NCBI RefSeq assembly: GCF_000973725.1
Contig: NZ_CP009621.1
Location: 4,395,001 to 4,459,000, forward strand
Length of the DNA: 64,000 nt
Reading direction: 5' to 3'
Source: Pontibacter korlensis
GTDB lineage: Bacteria > Bacteroidota > Bacteroidia > Cytophagales > Hymenobacteraceae
Shown here piece by piece: positions 44,547 to 54,796 of the stretch (positions are counted from its first letter, which is position 1; every line of letters begins with the position of its first letter). Position numbers and translations under genes: made by a program. The notes under the pieces were generated by a model, which was given only the letters and a program-made list of their open reading frames with translations, was not told where the DNA came from and did no database searches.

Positions 44547-46241
44547 CTAGAATGAGTAAGTTACGCCTCCTATTAGATTTATACCTTTGTTCGGGTAATT
44601 TACGAAGCGTTCGTATTTTTTCCCAAACAAGTTATTGGCCATCAGGAACACCGTAAAGTTGTTGGTGAACTTGTAATCCGCCTTCAGGTTTAGGTCCACA
44701 ATTGAGTCAGTCTGACGCAATTCAACAGTACCATCCGGACGGGTAATACGGCCAAATGAATCACCAATATAATAAAGTTCTGAATTAAAGAGAATCTTAT
44801 CATAGAAGTTGTATGTACCGTAAACGCTTGCCATCAGCTCTGGGCGGTGGAAGGGATGATCTAAGCTGGCTGTGTTATAGCTGTTATAATCAGCCTTTAA
44901 ACCAAGGCGAATCTCATCAGAATAATTGAAGGAAGCCTCCCCGTAAATATTGAAAACATTTGTTACACCGTCGTCATACAGCAGGTCAAACTTGGCTGGA
45001 TCCTCAACAGAGTTATTATAGAAGTAAAGGTTACGGAAGTTCTGATAAGCTATGCGACCGTTCAGATGTACATAATTAGCTACGTTAGCCTGAAAACCAC
45101 CGTAGATTTCTAATCCTTTGTTTACATCAGCCACCTGCACGTTTGGAGCCAGGAAGGGATTCTCCTGCGTTAACTCATATAAAGTAGTTCTTTCAAGATC
45201 ACCACCTATACCACCGTATATTAATAAGTTACCTTTAATAGGCTCCAGTCCCACACGTACCATAGGGTATACATTAAGCTGGCGAGCATCATTCACTTCG
45301 TCACCTGTATAAGCTATACGGGCACCAATAGTAAGACGTAAAGCATTTAGCTGTCGCTCATAGGCAGCTGTAAGTTTAAACAGCCCACGGCTTACATCAG
45401 AAGAATCCTTGTGAGAAAGTACTGAAAGATCTGCATCTACCTTGAAGGCAGAAACATCATCTATGCCATACTCACTGCGGAAGTCAACAGCAAAATTGCT
45501 TTCGCTCATATCATACTGATCGTTGATGTGGCGAAAACGAGCGTTCGTTTTGTAAAGGAAAGGCGCGTTAGAATTATGGTTGTGGAAGAACCCTTGTGCA
45601 TGAATGCGATTAAACACCTGCTTAATTGAGTCACGATCCACTTCAGCCTCGTTCTCTAGCAAAGGCTCGTAGCCGTAAAAATAGCGTTTCTCGCGGCCAT
45701 ACTTCAGGTCACCTCCTACGGTTAATCCGTTCAGGTAACGCTCTCCATGCAAGCTGATATCAGATTGAGATACAGCAGAGTTATCTTTATCAACAGGTCC
45801 GCGTGAAGAGGAGATGTGACTTACCTGAGCACCATAGCTAGCATCTTTGCTACGCTTGTTATGGAAGTAGCCTTTCAGGTACAGCGAACCATAGTTACCG
45901 ATTCCGGCCTTCAAGTAGTTACCATAAAGCTTGGTTAGCTCATCCTGCTTGATGGTCAACACTTTTACCTGCAGCTCTATGTCCTGCTCCGGCAAACGGT
46001 AGTCGGAGAAACGATAACGCACATTCCGATCCGTTATCTCTGGAGGATTGATGCGGAACTTCTCGTAGTTACGAGCAGCCTGCGGCAGCTCTATTACACG
46101 GTTCTTTTCAACCACTACCTCGGCATCTTCCAACCTTGTGCCTTCAGACCAGTTCTGATTTTGTGCCTGTGCTGTATTCAGGTAGCTATACCCCACGCTT
46201 AATACTATGGCAAGTGAGGCTAATTTCAATTTATTCTTCAT
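44547..46241 (-). CDS. Outer-membrane beta-barrel protein, TonB-receptor-like without plug
   Basis: 564 residues. Signal peptide (MKNKLKLASLAIVLSVGYSY, about 27 residues ending at AQAQ). No plug domain or TonB box is seen. Repeated amphipathic strands alternate with Asp/Asn-rich turns and the sequence ends LIGGVTYSF with terminal Phe, as for BAM-assembled barrels. It lies 33 bases after the large TPR gene and 9 bases before the HU/SPOR gene, so it is part of an envelope operon. Function unknown; a scaffold or transport role is possible. Confidence 0.78.
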   Translation of the reverse strand: MKNKLKLASLAIVLSVGYSYLNTAQAQNQNWSEGTRLEDAEVVVEKNRVIELPQAARNYEKFRINPPEITDRNVRYRFSDYRLPEQDIELQVKVLTIKQDELTKLYGNYLKAGIGNYGSLYLKGYFHNKRSKDASYGAQVSHISSSRGPVDKDNSAVSQSDISLHGERYLNGLTVGGDLKYGREKRYFYGYEPLLENEAEVDRDSIKQVFNRIHAQGFFHNHNSNAPFLYKTNARFRHINDQYDMSESNFAVDFRSEYGIDDVSAFKVDADLSVLSHKDSSDVSRGLFKLTAAYERQLNALRLTIGARIAYTGDEVNDARQLNVYPMVRVGLEPIKGNLLIYGGIGGDLERTTLYELTQENPFLAPNVQVADVNKGLEIYGGFQANVANYVHLNGRIAYQNFRNLYFYNNSVEDPAKFDLLYDDGVTNVFNIYGEASFNYSDEIRLGLKADYNSYNTASLDHPFHRPELMASVYGTYNFYDKILFNSELYYIGDSFGRITRPDGTVELRQTDSIVDLNLKADYKFTNNFTVFLMANNLFGKKYERFVNYPNKGINLIGGVTYSF

Positions 46242-46275
46242 TGTGATGCTTCTCTTCTAAAACTGAAAGTCTGAA

Positions 46276-49200
46276 TTAGTTCTGCTGCCCGGTTGTGTCA
46301 ATAGGCTGCTCAAGTGAATCAACCTGATTTCTGTTTATTATAGAATCAGATTTGGATGAGCGCTGCTGTTGCGGCTGCAGGTTTTGTGGCTGCGCTTTCT
46401 GGCTGTTATTCCCATCTAGCTTAGAAAGCTTCTGTTTTGCCTCCGTCACAATTTCCTGGTTCGGCGCATTCTCTATGATAGAATTCAGCGTAGCACGAGC
46501 CTGGAACATCTCATTCTGAGCCACATAAATATCAGCAATCAACAGGAAGGTTTTACCTAGCCAGAAATCATAGTTGCCGAACTTGTTGCTGAACTCGAAA
46601 GCATGGTCAAGTGCTTCCTGGTTTTTCTTCTGCTTGAACAGTGTTTCTGAAATCAGGTAATGAGCTTCTGCGCCATGTATGTCACTAGCCGAGGTAGTGG
46701 TTTCCCGCAACTCGGTTAGCGCCTGCGCTACATTACCTTGTGCTAGTGTCGATTTGGCTCTGAACAACAAGGCAGAGTTGTATGCATTTAGTGATGCATT
46801 CCCCTGGCTGATCAGTTCGTTAGCCACACGCTTAGTACCGGCATAGTCGTTGGTACGGAAGTAGCTCTGCATCAAACCAACCAAAGCGGTCTGCTGCTCC
46901 TTGCGGTTTGTGGCCAGGTCACGAAGGCGGCTATAATACTTAATTGCCTCCTGATAGTTCTGAGCCTCAAACTCCATATCAGCTACTCGCTGTATAGCAC
47001 GGTTCACAAATTCTGAACGGTTCTCTGTCACTACCTGCTTCATCATTTTCACACCCGCCTGCTTGTTATCGCTGCGCAGGTAAGAGTCTGCTAGGTAATA
47101 TCGGGCATCTGGCACAAAGCTGCTCTTAGAGTATGACTTGATGTAGTTCTCAAGCTTAACAGCGGCTTCCTTATAGTTTTGATTGAAGTATAAAGTCTTG
47201 GCTGCTTCAAACTCAATACTTTCCAAGGCATTATTATCTGGGTTCGCAGACTTATACTTGTCTACATACTTGTCAAACTCACTGCTGCGGTTCTCCTGAC
47301 CCAGTACCTCCTGCAAGCTGTAAAGCGCACCACTAGCTACTTTCGAATCAGGGAATTCGTCCAGCACGCGCTGTTGATCAGCAATTGCCAAATCGTTCTG
47401 GCGCAGGTTAGAGTAAGCTATACCTCGCTTCTGCAAAGCGTTTGGCACTAGCTTGCTATCAGGTACTCCGTTGATGAGTCTGGTAAAGCCTTGAACAGCG
47501 GCCTGGTAATTTCCTGACTCAAAATCAATCACAGCGAACTGATACATCGCATCGTCGCGGAAGCGTGAGTTAGCATACTTGTTGATCAGGTCCTGCAGGG
47601 CATCCTTAGCCTTCTGGTTCTGGTTAAGGATGCTCAGCACTACCCCTTTCTGGAATAAGGCATAGTCACGATCAGGTGAACTACTGCTGATGACCCGCTC
47701 ATAGAGCTTGAGCGCTTCGTTGTAGTTCTTGTTTACATAGTAGGAGTCAGCCAGACGCACCGTAGCATCATTGTAGTTCGGGTTGCTTGGCTGAATGTTA
47801 TCGAGGTATGCTTTGAAGTGAGTTAAAGCCTTCTCATACTCCTTTGTATTGAAGTAGGCATAACCTATACCATAGCGCGACTTGATATAATAGTCTTCTT
47901 TGGTGTTAGGCGCTGTACGGAACACGGCAGCATAGCTATTGATAGCATCGTTGTAGCGCTGACCGATTGAATAGGCCTCTCCTTTTACAAAATGGCTGGC
48001 AGCAGTAACCTCTTTATCATATGGGTACTGCAACGACTTATCCAACATGGCAACTGCCTGAGGGAATTTACTATCGTTAAACAGGTTAACGCCATGGTAG
48101 TAAGTTACACGCTGATAAGTTTGAAGAATGCGCCAGCTTTTTTTCTCCATCGCCTCAATGTGACGGATAGCTGCGGCATAGTCATTAGAGCCGAAGTATG
48201 ACTCGCTTAGCAGGCGATCAGCTTCTTCTGCCTCCTGAGAGTTAGGATAATTCTTGTTGTACTCTGCAAGAGAATTGATCACCTCACGGAAGTTGCCCAG
48301 GTCAAAGTTTACCTGCGCATACTTTAGGGTGGCAGCCTCTGTTACTTCTTTATCCTGATCGTTTTTACGAGCTTGGTCAAAGGCAGTAAGAGCGAACTGC
48401 TTGTTGTTATCTTTCAGGTAGCTCAGGCCAAGGTAATAAGCGGCGTTCTGGCCCAGCGAATCCTTTTTAAGAGCCACTGCTTTGAAATTGGCAATGGCAT
48501 TCTCGTAGTTGTTATTCTTGTAGTCTGTGAAGCCGATCTTATATTGCACTACCGGGTCCAGCGTTCGCTTGCCTTCAGCAAACTGGCTGAAATACTTTTC
48601 GGCAGTCTTGTACTCTCCTCTTTGGTAATATGCATCACCAACCAACAGCGCTATTTCATCGGCTTGCTGCACCTGGGGCTTTTGAGCCAACGCAGCTTCA
48701 CCATAACGTATCACTTCAAAAACATCGTTCTCCTTGTACAGGATCTCTGTGATCATGTATGGCACTATACGCGCATAGGCTTCATTTTTCTCAGCTATCT
48801 TCAGGTCTTCCTTGGCAGCTGCGTAGTCGCCTTTGCGATATGAGATGTAACCGGCGTAATAGTTAGAAGCGTAGGCAAAACGGTGCTCATCCTCTCTAAA
48901 ACCAGTCGTTTTGTTCTTGTCGAACCATATTTTGGCGTTATCGAAGTCTTTAGTGGCGAAGTAGGAATAACCCAACTTAAACTCCAGCTCACGGTTCTGC
49001 TTTATACTTAGCAGGTGCGTAGGGGCATCTTTTAGCAGTTCCACCGCCTTCTTATAGTCCTTCTGCTCAAAGTAATACAACCCTAGCTCGTAGTTAGCCA
49101 AAGCTGTTTTGGGATGTGTCGGAAACTTACGTGCAAAGTTAAGCACGAGCTGCTCTGCATCCGGGTGCAACAGGTATAAACCGCTCAGGGCGTAGTAATA

Positions 49201-49413
49201 CTGCGCATCTGCCGTTTTGGCGTCAACCCCGATCAGTTCGATATACTTTTTAAAGGCCTCCTGCGCCGAGCCATACTTGGCCCGGTCAAAGAGCTCTACA
49301 CCTTCGTGGAAGTACCTCTCCTCAGAGGTGAAAGCCTGCGTGTGCTGCGCCGCCACTACATGCGAGCCGCCGGACAGTACCGATGCAAGTGCTATTTTGT
49401 AAGCTATCTTCAT
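46276..49413 (-). CDS. Large exported tetratricopeptide-repeat protein
   Basis: 1045 residues. Signal peptide (KIAYKIALASVLSGGSHVVAA), then tandem TPRs across nearly the whole length (e.g. YYFEQKDYKKAVELLKDAP, AYYQRGEYKTAEKYFSQFA, YYVNKNYNEALKLYERVI), with no catalytic motif. The C-terminus is Gln/Ser-rich and disordered (PQNLQPQQQRSSKSDS). A periplasmic scaffold is likely. A TAACTTTG promoter element lies about 100 bases upstream (49511-49518). It heads the TPR, outer-membrane protein, HU/SPOR, ExbB, ExbD, TonB series. Conserved company suggests a common envelope function, perhaps linked to Tol-Pal-like or T9SS-related work (inference). Confidence 0.9.
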   Translation of the reverse strand: MKIAYKIALASVLSGGSHVVAAQHTQAFTSEERYFHEGVELFDRAKYGSAQEAFKKYIELIGVDAKTADAQYYYALSGLYLLHPDAEQLVLNFARKFPTHPKTALANYELGLYYFEQKDYKKAVELLKDAPTHLLSIKQNRELEFKLGYSYFATKDFDNAKIWFDKNKTTGFREDEHRFAYASNYYAGYISYRKGDYAAAKEDLKIAEKNEAYARIVPYMITEILYKENDVFEVIRYGEAALAQKPQVQQADEIALLVGDAYYQRGEYKTAEKYFSQFAEGKRTLDPVVQYKIGFTDYKNNNYENAIANFKAVALKKDSLGQNAAYYLGLSYLKDNNKQFALTAFDQARKNDQDKEVTEAATLKYAQVNFDLGNFREVINSLAEYNKNYPNSQEAEEADRLLSESYFGSNDYAAAIRHIEAMEKKSWRILQTYQRVTYYHGVNLFNDSKFPQAVAMLDKSLQYPYDKEVTAASHFVKGEAYSIGQRYNDAINSYAAVFRTAPNTKEDYYIKSRYGIGYAYFNTKEYEKALTHFKAYLDNIQPSNPNYNDATVRLADSYYVNKNYNEALKLYERVISSSSPDRDYALFQKGVVLSILNQNQKAKDALQDLINKYANSRFRDDAMYQFAVIDFESGNYQAAVQGFTRLINGVPDSKLVPNALQKRGIAYSNLRQNDLAIADQQRVLDEFPDSKVASGALYSLQEVLGQENRSSEFDKYVDKYKSANPDNNALESIEFEAAKTLYFNQNYKEAAVKLENYIKSYSKSSFVPDARYYLADSYLRSDNKQAGVKMMKQVVTENRSEFVNRAIQRVADMEFEAQNYQEAIKYYSRLRDLATNRKEQQTALVGLMQSYFRTNDYAGTKRVANELISQGNASLNAYNSALLFRAKSTLAQGNVAQALTELRETTTSASDIHGAEAHYLISETLFKQKKNQEALDHAFEFSNKFGNYDFWLGKTFLLIADIYVAQNEMFQARATLNSIIENAPNQEIVTEAKQKLSKLDGNNSQKAQPQNLQPQQQRSSKSDSIINRNQVDSLEQPIDTTGQQN

Positions 49414-49641
49414 ATTTACCTATTCGCCCCAGTGGGCACTTCAATTTGTTCTGATTAAAGGAGTATCTATAATTCCCCGGGACATACCTTGCCGCCTAAA
49501 ATACCTCACTCAAAGTTAGTAATTTTTAGAAAGCGGCCACCCCGTTTACCATTTTTCTAATGCAAGGGCTGAGATATGGCGGAACAACTATACAATGGCA
49601 GCAGTCACAAATTATTGTGTCAGGCTAAAAATTAGTACCTT

Positions 49642-50688
49642 CTAAGAGGCGATAGCACGCGGAACAGGGTGCAAAATTTTAAACACCAGCTCGCGCAGTA
49701 TATCAGCGTCGCTCATGTCGCCCCCGCTAATGCCTTTTACCTGCAGGTCGGCTACTCTAATGAAATGAATAATGTCGACACAACGCTGCAGAGGATATGT
49801 GCGCATGGCCTGCATATAGTCCTTCACCTTCCAGGCTTGGTTCCCCAAACTTTTTTTCAGCCCCGGCTCCGACTTGTCCGCCTGGCTATGCAGTGTTAGC
49901 AGTTTGGTGAAAAAGGTAAAAAGCATTGTCAGGTTCGGGATAAGCGGATTGTTTTTAGGATTGGCCTCGAAGTATTGGATAATGCGATTGGCTTTTAGTG
50001 GATCTCTCGCAATCAGCGCTGCCTGCAATTCAAAGATGTTATACTCCTTGCTAATCCCTACATTCTCCTGTACGAGTCCCTCGTCCACGGTAGCCCCTGG
50101 CTTTAGGTTAATAAGTAGCTTATCGATTTCGTTGGCTAGCCTGGAAAGGTCAGACCCGATAAACTCGCTCAGCAACAGTACAGCCTGCTGCGTTGCCTTC
50201 ATGCCTTTATTCTTTAAGTAGCCATTCACCCAGGCAGGCACCTGGTTGTCGTACAGCTTTTTAGTAGTTAGAAGTATAGCATGCTTCTGCACTGCCTTCG
50301 CCAACGATTTGCGGCCATCCAGTGACTTGTGCTTGTAGCAAAACACAAGTATAGTTGAGGGTAGCGGGTGCTGCAGGTAGGCTTCCAGTTGCTTCATCCC
50401 CTCCTCCTTTTCAATATCCACTATGCTCTGTGCTTCCTTTACAATAACCACCGACTTATCAGACATCATCGGGAAGCGCTTGGCTTGCAACAATATAGTA
50501 GAAACATCTACGTCTTTTCCATACAATACCACCTGATTAAAGCCCTTCTCATGCTCCTGTAGTGCGTGCTCCTCAATGTAATCAGCAATGGTATCGATGT
50601 AATATGGCTCTTCCCCTTGCAGAAAGTATACAGGGGCAAATTGCCTTTGTTTAAGCTGCTCTAAAATGCCTTCTGGTGTGTGGGCCAT
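49642..50688 (-). CDS. holA: DNA polymerase III delta subunit
   Basis: 348 residues. HolA-type clamp-loader subunit: PVYFLQGEEPYYIDTIADYI near the start, VVIVKEAQS, a C-terminal helical domain (YNIFELQAALIARDPLKANRI, KVKDYMQAMR) and no functional Walker motifs, as expected. It opens the beta clamp. Single gene, transcribed alone. Confidence 0.93.
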   Translation of the reverse strand: MAHTPEGILEQLKQRQFAPVYFLQGEEPYYIDTIADYIEEHALQEHEKGFNQVVLYGKDVDVSTILLQAKRFPMMSDKSVVIVKEAQSIVDIEKEEGMKQLEAYLQHPLPSTILVFCYKHKSLDGRKSLAKAVQKHAILLTTKKLYDNQVPAWVNGYLKNKGMKATQQAVLLLSEFIGSDLSRLANEIDKLLINLKPGATVDEGLVQENVGISKEYNIFELQAALIARDPLKANRIIQYFEANPKNNPLIPNLTMLFTFFTKLLTLHSQADKSEPGLKKSLGNQAWKVKDYMQAMRTYPLQRCVDIIHFIRVADLQVKGISGGDMSDADILRELVFKILHPVPRAIAS

Positions 50689-50898
50689 GTAGTGTAGGTG
50701 TAGCAGGTAAAATACGGAGGCTTAATGCAGCCTCTTCACTCCCACAAATTTAAAGGTTCGCCACGAAAGTTGAAGTATAAACCCCAGAATAATGGTAAGC
50801 CCCGGTAACAGAACTCAAAAGCAGGCAAAGGTGTTTCTCTACATACAGCTGTAGTACCTAATATTGCCTTATTACTTAGCTGCTTAATTCATAAATAC

Positions 50899-52047
50899 AT
50901 GATCTTCAAAATAAGAAAAGCAAAATATGCCCAGCGTAGCAGGCAGTTTGCAAAGCAGGTAGCTCTTTGGGGGTTGGTTACACTGATACTTATGAGTATG
51001 TTATCGGCTGGCAAGCCTGATACAGGTGTGGCACCTATAGTACTTAAAGCGGAGCCCCTGCCCTTTACACCTAAAGAGTTTTATGTGGCTAGTGTCGTGG
51101 ATGAGCGTGCTCGGCGCAAAACGATGGCACATATCATACCTGCCCCTACCCCTGGCATCCCTACATCTACCACTGCTGTACCTGTAGACCTGCAGGGCGG
51201 TGGCTTTAAATCTGTTCAGAACTTCATCAGCAAAGGGCTGCGTCGCAACGAGAGCCTACGGCCTGTCGTGATAAGACTAAAAGAGTGCCAGGTAACGGAA
51301 GCCCCAGCGGAAAAAGGCCGTGTAGAAGGGCGTGCCGTAGTGGCCATGGTTTTTGAGCTGCAAAGCGATGGTGAGACTATACCTTTAACAGAATATAAAG
51401 GAGGCATCAAGTATAACAGGCCAGCCAGTCAGTTGGATGCAGTAGAGCCTGCCTTGCGTCAGTCGCTTACCGGCGCACTCTCTTTTTTCAACACCTGGAT
51501 AGAAAAAGAAGCCAAGTCCAACCCGCGGCTGGCAAAGAGCATTAAAGTTTTTTTCAATGACTATGAGGCTGCTTCCGCAGCTGACACGGTTTTCTATTCT
51601 CCTGTTCGCCCTCTTAATTGGGATGACTTTGTAGGTAGTCCTTCTAAACCTAGCAAGTATGCAGCTGCTATTTTCCCTAGTTTCTCCTATGAAGGACGCA
51701 CTGAGGTTGTAGACGGTATATTACACCTGTACCTGGACATGAAAGTGTATATGCTGCAGAGTTCATCCTGGGTAAGACCTGGTTCCAAAGACGGCTATAG
51801 CCTGAATCACGAGCAGAAGCATTTTGACTTGGCAAAGCTGGTAGCAGAGCGGTTTAAGCAGAAAATAACACCAGACATTCTTACTGTAGCTGACTATAAC
51901 AGCATCATACAGTATCATTACATAGAGTCGTTCCGGGAAATGAACCAACTGCAGGAGCAGTATGACGCAGAAACGCAGCACGGCCTAAATCAAGCGGCAC
52001 AGGAAAAATGGAATAAGAAAATAGCAGAGGAGTTAAATAAGTTGTAG
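50899..52047 (+). CDS. DUF922-like putative zinc-binding protein
   Basis: 382 residues. N-terminal membrane anchor or signal (about 22-40, VALWGLVTLILMSMLSAG). The C-terminal third matches the DUF922 pattern: RPLNWDDFVG, then NHEQKHFDLAK with an HEQKH zincin-like motif, and a YDAETQHGLNQAAQEKWN segment. HExxH suggests metalloprotease activity, but the third ligand is not identified. Predicted periplasmic or membrane-attached. It ends 80 bases before the convergent thioredoxin gene; an inverted repeat lies between. Confidence 0.75.
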   Translation: MIFKIRKAKYAQRSRQFAKQVALWGLVTLILMSMLSAGKPDTGVAPIVLKAEPLPFTPKEFYVASVVDERARRKTMAHIIPAPTPGIPTSTTAVPVDLQGGGFKSVQNFISKGLRRNESLRPVVIRLKECQVTEAPAEKGRVEGRAVVAMVFELQSDGETIPLTEYKGGIKYNRPASQLDAVEPALRQSLTGALSFFNTWIEKEAKSNPRLAKSIKVFFNDYEAASAADTVFYSPVRPLNWDDFVGSPSKPSKYAAAIFPSFSYEGRTEVVDGILHLYLDMKVYMLQSSSWVRPGSKDGYSLNHEQKHFDLAKLVAERFKQKITPDILTVADYNSIIQYHYIESFREMNQLQEQYDAETQHGLNQAAQEKWNKKIAEELNKL

Positions 52048-52049
52048 GG

Positions 52050-52109
52050 AATGGCTAGTATAAAAGACGATTAAGGCGTAGCAGAAGTTAAACTTCTATA
52101 CTAGCCATT
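52050..52109. terminator. Inverted repeat between the DUF922 and thioredoxin genes
   Basis: AATGGCTAGTATA and TATACTAGCCATT pair (13 bp) around 34 bases that hold a second small hairpin, AGAAGTTAAACTTCT. A T-rich tract is lacking, so termination is possible but not certain. Confidence 0.55.
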
Positions 52110-52122
52110 AGCTGCTGCTCCT

Positions 52123-53424
52123 TTATTTAATTAGCTCGGCCAGTACTCTTTCGAGTTCTTCACCCTTTATGTCTTTATGCATCACTTTCCCCTCTGGCGA
52201 GACAAGAAGCGTAGAGGGAAAACTTGTCACACCGTGCTGTTCTACAATCTCATCGGACAAAACCTGTGACCAGGTGAGCTCATGCTTTTCTATCAGCTTT
52301 GCCACATCTTCAGGTTTTGACTTTCCGATTATTCCTACAATTTCAAATTTATTCTTAGGATACTGAGCGGTTAAAGCCTTCAACCTTGGAAACTCCGCTA
52401 AACATGGACCGCACCACGTGGCCCAGAAGTCTAACAGAATGTATTTGCCTTTCAACTGCTCTGTTGTAATCTCTTTTTCCGTCTTGAAATCTCTTGCCTT
52501 GAAGTCAAGCGTAGCGAATCCAACCTGAGCTGATGTAACTTTGTCAGGATGCTCAACTTTTCTTAATCTGGCTAAACTCTTTTTGCCATCAACACCCAGA
52601 TACTGATACAAAACGTCTCCCAAGTAAAAATACTGGTTAGGTCGCACAGGGACAGACATGTCTACCGTCTTGTTCCTTGCCTTATCTGGTAGTACTACCA
52701 GCTTATTATCCTCTTCATTTAGCCCCTGTGATATGAAACTGCCACTTTCTATTGCAATCCCATAATCCTTGCCCTGGTTATTGATTGTGGCGGTATAATG
52801 TCTAGAAATGTTGTAGTATACATAATCTCCCTCAGGTGGGCCCACTATTGATAAGGGGAACGACTCATCCACTATATTCCCATTGGCAAAGCGCTGGTAA
52901 TTTACCTGTACAGCGTTATCTGCAAAACTTTTATACTTCTCAAAATCAAACGGCTCGGCGTATGTGAGAAGCGGCCGCGCCTTTTCGTCAGAGAAATCAC
53001 TGTCTGAGTCTGAACCAACAAGCAGCACTTTGTTTCCCTTTTCATCCTGACCTACTATGGCATAGAAGGAGACCTTCAGAGGCTTCTTAGAAAGTTCATT
53101 TTCATTGGGTACATATTTTAAAAGCTGCATCTGCTGGTCGAAAAGCTCTTTTGTGATCTTCTTACTTATAAAGTTTTGGTAGAAGAATTGCTTCTCGTCT
53201 AGTATGAAGTGATAGCGCCTCACATTTTTAAGGTTCTTTGGGATACCCTTCAGGTCTGACCTGTAGGTGTTGTCTTCTGCCTCTGCCATTTTGCCCACAA
53301 ATGCTGGATTAAACACGCTGTAACCATGGGAAACGGCCAATGGCACTTCAAATACTTCCTGTGCGAACGTATCTAGTGCAAGCCATACGAGTATCAGCAG
53401 GAGGAAGCAAGACTTCGTTTTCAT
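52123..53424 (-). CDS. TlpA/ResA-like thioredoxin-fold oxidoreductase with long N-terminal domain
   Basis: 433 residues. Signal peptide (MKTKSCFLLLILVWLALDTFA), an unassigned N-terminal region (about 25-295), then a TlpA thioredoxin domain (about 300-433) with LDFWATWCGPCLAEFP (WCGPC active site), the cis-Pro motif SFPSTLLVSPEG and GKYILLDF. Periplasmic thiol-disulfide exchange. A TnpB-type element inserted about 80 bases upstream of its start. Confidence 0.92.
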   Translation of the reverse strand: MKTKSCFLLLILVWLALDTFAQEVFEVPLAVSHGYSVFNPAFVGKMAEAEDNTYRSDLKGIPKNLKNVRRYHFILDEKQFFYQNFISKKITKELFDQQMQLLKYVPNENELSKKPLKVSFYAIVGQDEKGNKVLLVGSDSDSDFSDEKARPLLTYAEPFDFEKYKSFADNAVQVNYQRFANGNIVDESFPLSIVGPPEGDYVYYNISRHYTATINNQGKDYGIAIESGSFISQGLNEEDNKLVVLPDKARNKTVDMSVPVRPNQYFYLGDVLYQYLGVDGKKSLARLRKVEHPDKVTSAQVGFATLDFKARDFKTEKEITTEQLKGKYILLDFWATWCGPCLAEFPRLKALTAQYPKNKFEIVGIIGKSKPEDVAKLIEKHELTWSQVLSDEIVEQHGVTSFPSTLLVSPEGKVMHKDIKGEELERVLAELIK

Positions 53425-53513
53425 ATTTTATGTTTGGAGTGATATCTAACATTCTTGTACAAGAGGTGAGCGAGGAAAAGCTGAAGGTTTACTCATGTAC
53501 CGTGTTTTGACAC

Positions 53514-53536
53514 TCCTACGCCTAAAGGCAGTAGGA
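53514..53536 (-). ncRNA. Right-end hairpin, likely 3' part of the TnpB omega RNA
   Basis: On the minus strand the TnpB frame ends at 53573. It is followed by a compact hairpin with a TTTA loop (TCCTACTGCC, GGCGTAGGA) and then GTGTCAA. In this family the 3' end of tnpB plus the right end is transcribed as the guide RNA scaffold, and bases past the end act as guide. Whether it is expressed here is unknown. Confidence 0.5.
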
Positions 53537-53572
53537 TTCTTGGGCTACCTCGCTACTGCGACTGTATATCTC

Positions 53573-54660
53573 TCAAGCTGAAACGGTCTGCCCGACCGCC
53601 TTATTTCTTATATTACTAGCTGCGTTCACATCCCTGTCTAAGACGTGTCCGTTAGAACAAGTCCAATACCTGTCTGATAGTTTCAGGTCGGTGTTACGCC
53701 AACCACATACCCAGCAGTCCTGAGAGGTATGGTGGGGGGCTACCTTCACAAGCTCCCGACCATACCATTTGGACTTGTATCCCAGCATCTGCACGAACCC
53801 ATGCCACCCGGCATCGCTGATGCTTTTGGCAAGCTTATGGTTCTTGAGCATATGCTGTATTTGAAGCTGTTCAACAACAATCGCTTGGCTCTCGCGAATG
53901 AGTTGCGTGCTGAGTTTATGGTGGAAGTCCTTGCGGGTGTTGCTCACTTTCAGGTGCAGCCTGGCAAGTTTGCCGGCAGCCTTTCGCCTGTTACTACTAC
54001 CTTTCTTTTTTCTTGATACAGAACGCTGCGCTTTCCTTAGCTGGTGTTGATACTTGTACAGGTGCCTGGGGTTGTCCACCACCTAACCGTCTGAGGTGAC
54101 CACAAAGGACTTGATACCCATGTCCAGCCCCAACACGTTTGTCACTGGTGGAAGCGGTGCTATCTCCACCTCACAGCACAGCGTCACATGCCACCCATCA
54201 GCTTCCCTGACCACGCTGGCTGTCCTGATAACCCCCTGCACATCCTGTGACTTCGGTATTTCACCTTGCCTATCCTGGGCAGTTGTACGGTACTTGTATT
54301 TTGATGCAGCTTCGCACCCTGTTTAAATGTGAACGAGCGATACTGGCCTCGCCTGGCGAACCTGGGGAAGCCCTTGCCCTGCCTGAAGAAGCCATCGTAG
54401 GACCTGAACAATCTATCTGTCACCTCCTGTAAAGTTTGTGAGTGCACGCACCCGATCCATTCCACGTCCCTGGCAATGGCTGCAAGTTCTTGCTGCATCG
54501 GGTTCTTGGATACGGAGATTTGATAGTTGGTCCAGAGTTGCCTCTTGTAGTCCAGACACAGGTTGTAGACATACCGGCACGAGCCGAGCCACTGAGTGAA
54601 AACCTGTGCCTGCGCCCTGGTGGGTTTGAGTCGGAAGCGGTATGTCTTGATCTGGTTCAC
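53573..54660 (-). pseudogene. Broken TnpB-family nuclease/transposase
   Basis: The start is probably the GTG at 54660 (VNQIKTYRFRLKPTRAQAQ). N-terminal half to LPRIGKVKYR, then a one-base deletion in an A run (plus-strand TT at 54252-54253). The other frame continues KSQDVQGVIRTASVVREADG, WHVTLCCEVEIAPLPP, VTNVLGLDMGIKSFVVTSDG (RuvC-I Asp in LDMGI), then an in-frame TAG at 54083-54085 and VVDNPRHLYKYQ. RuvC-II Glu is in VVEQLQIQHM. A Zn finger CWVCGW...CSNGH and RuvC-III Asp in LDRDVNAASN follow. All catalytic residues survive but the ORF is interrupted twice, so it is inactive as read. Confidence 0.9.
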
Positions 54661-54796
54661 GGCTGCTTTTGGCGCCTTGCCCGGTGCAGGGCATGTTTGC
54701 TGCAGCAAAGGTAACAGCCGGCAAGTGCAGGCGGTAGAACATAGGGTAAGATCGAACCCAACAAAAGTGAAGGAATGTCGCACCACATCGAGTGGT

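Noticed and set aside
46276..49413. Possible DNA tandem repeat in the TPR gene
   Set aside because: TPR repeats are diverged at DNA level. There is no tandem repeat or CRISPR-like spacing of identical units.
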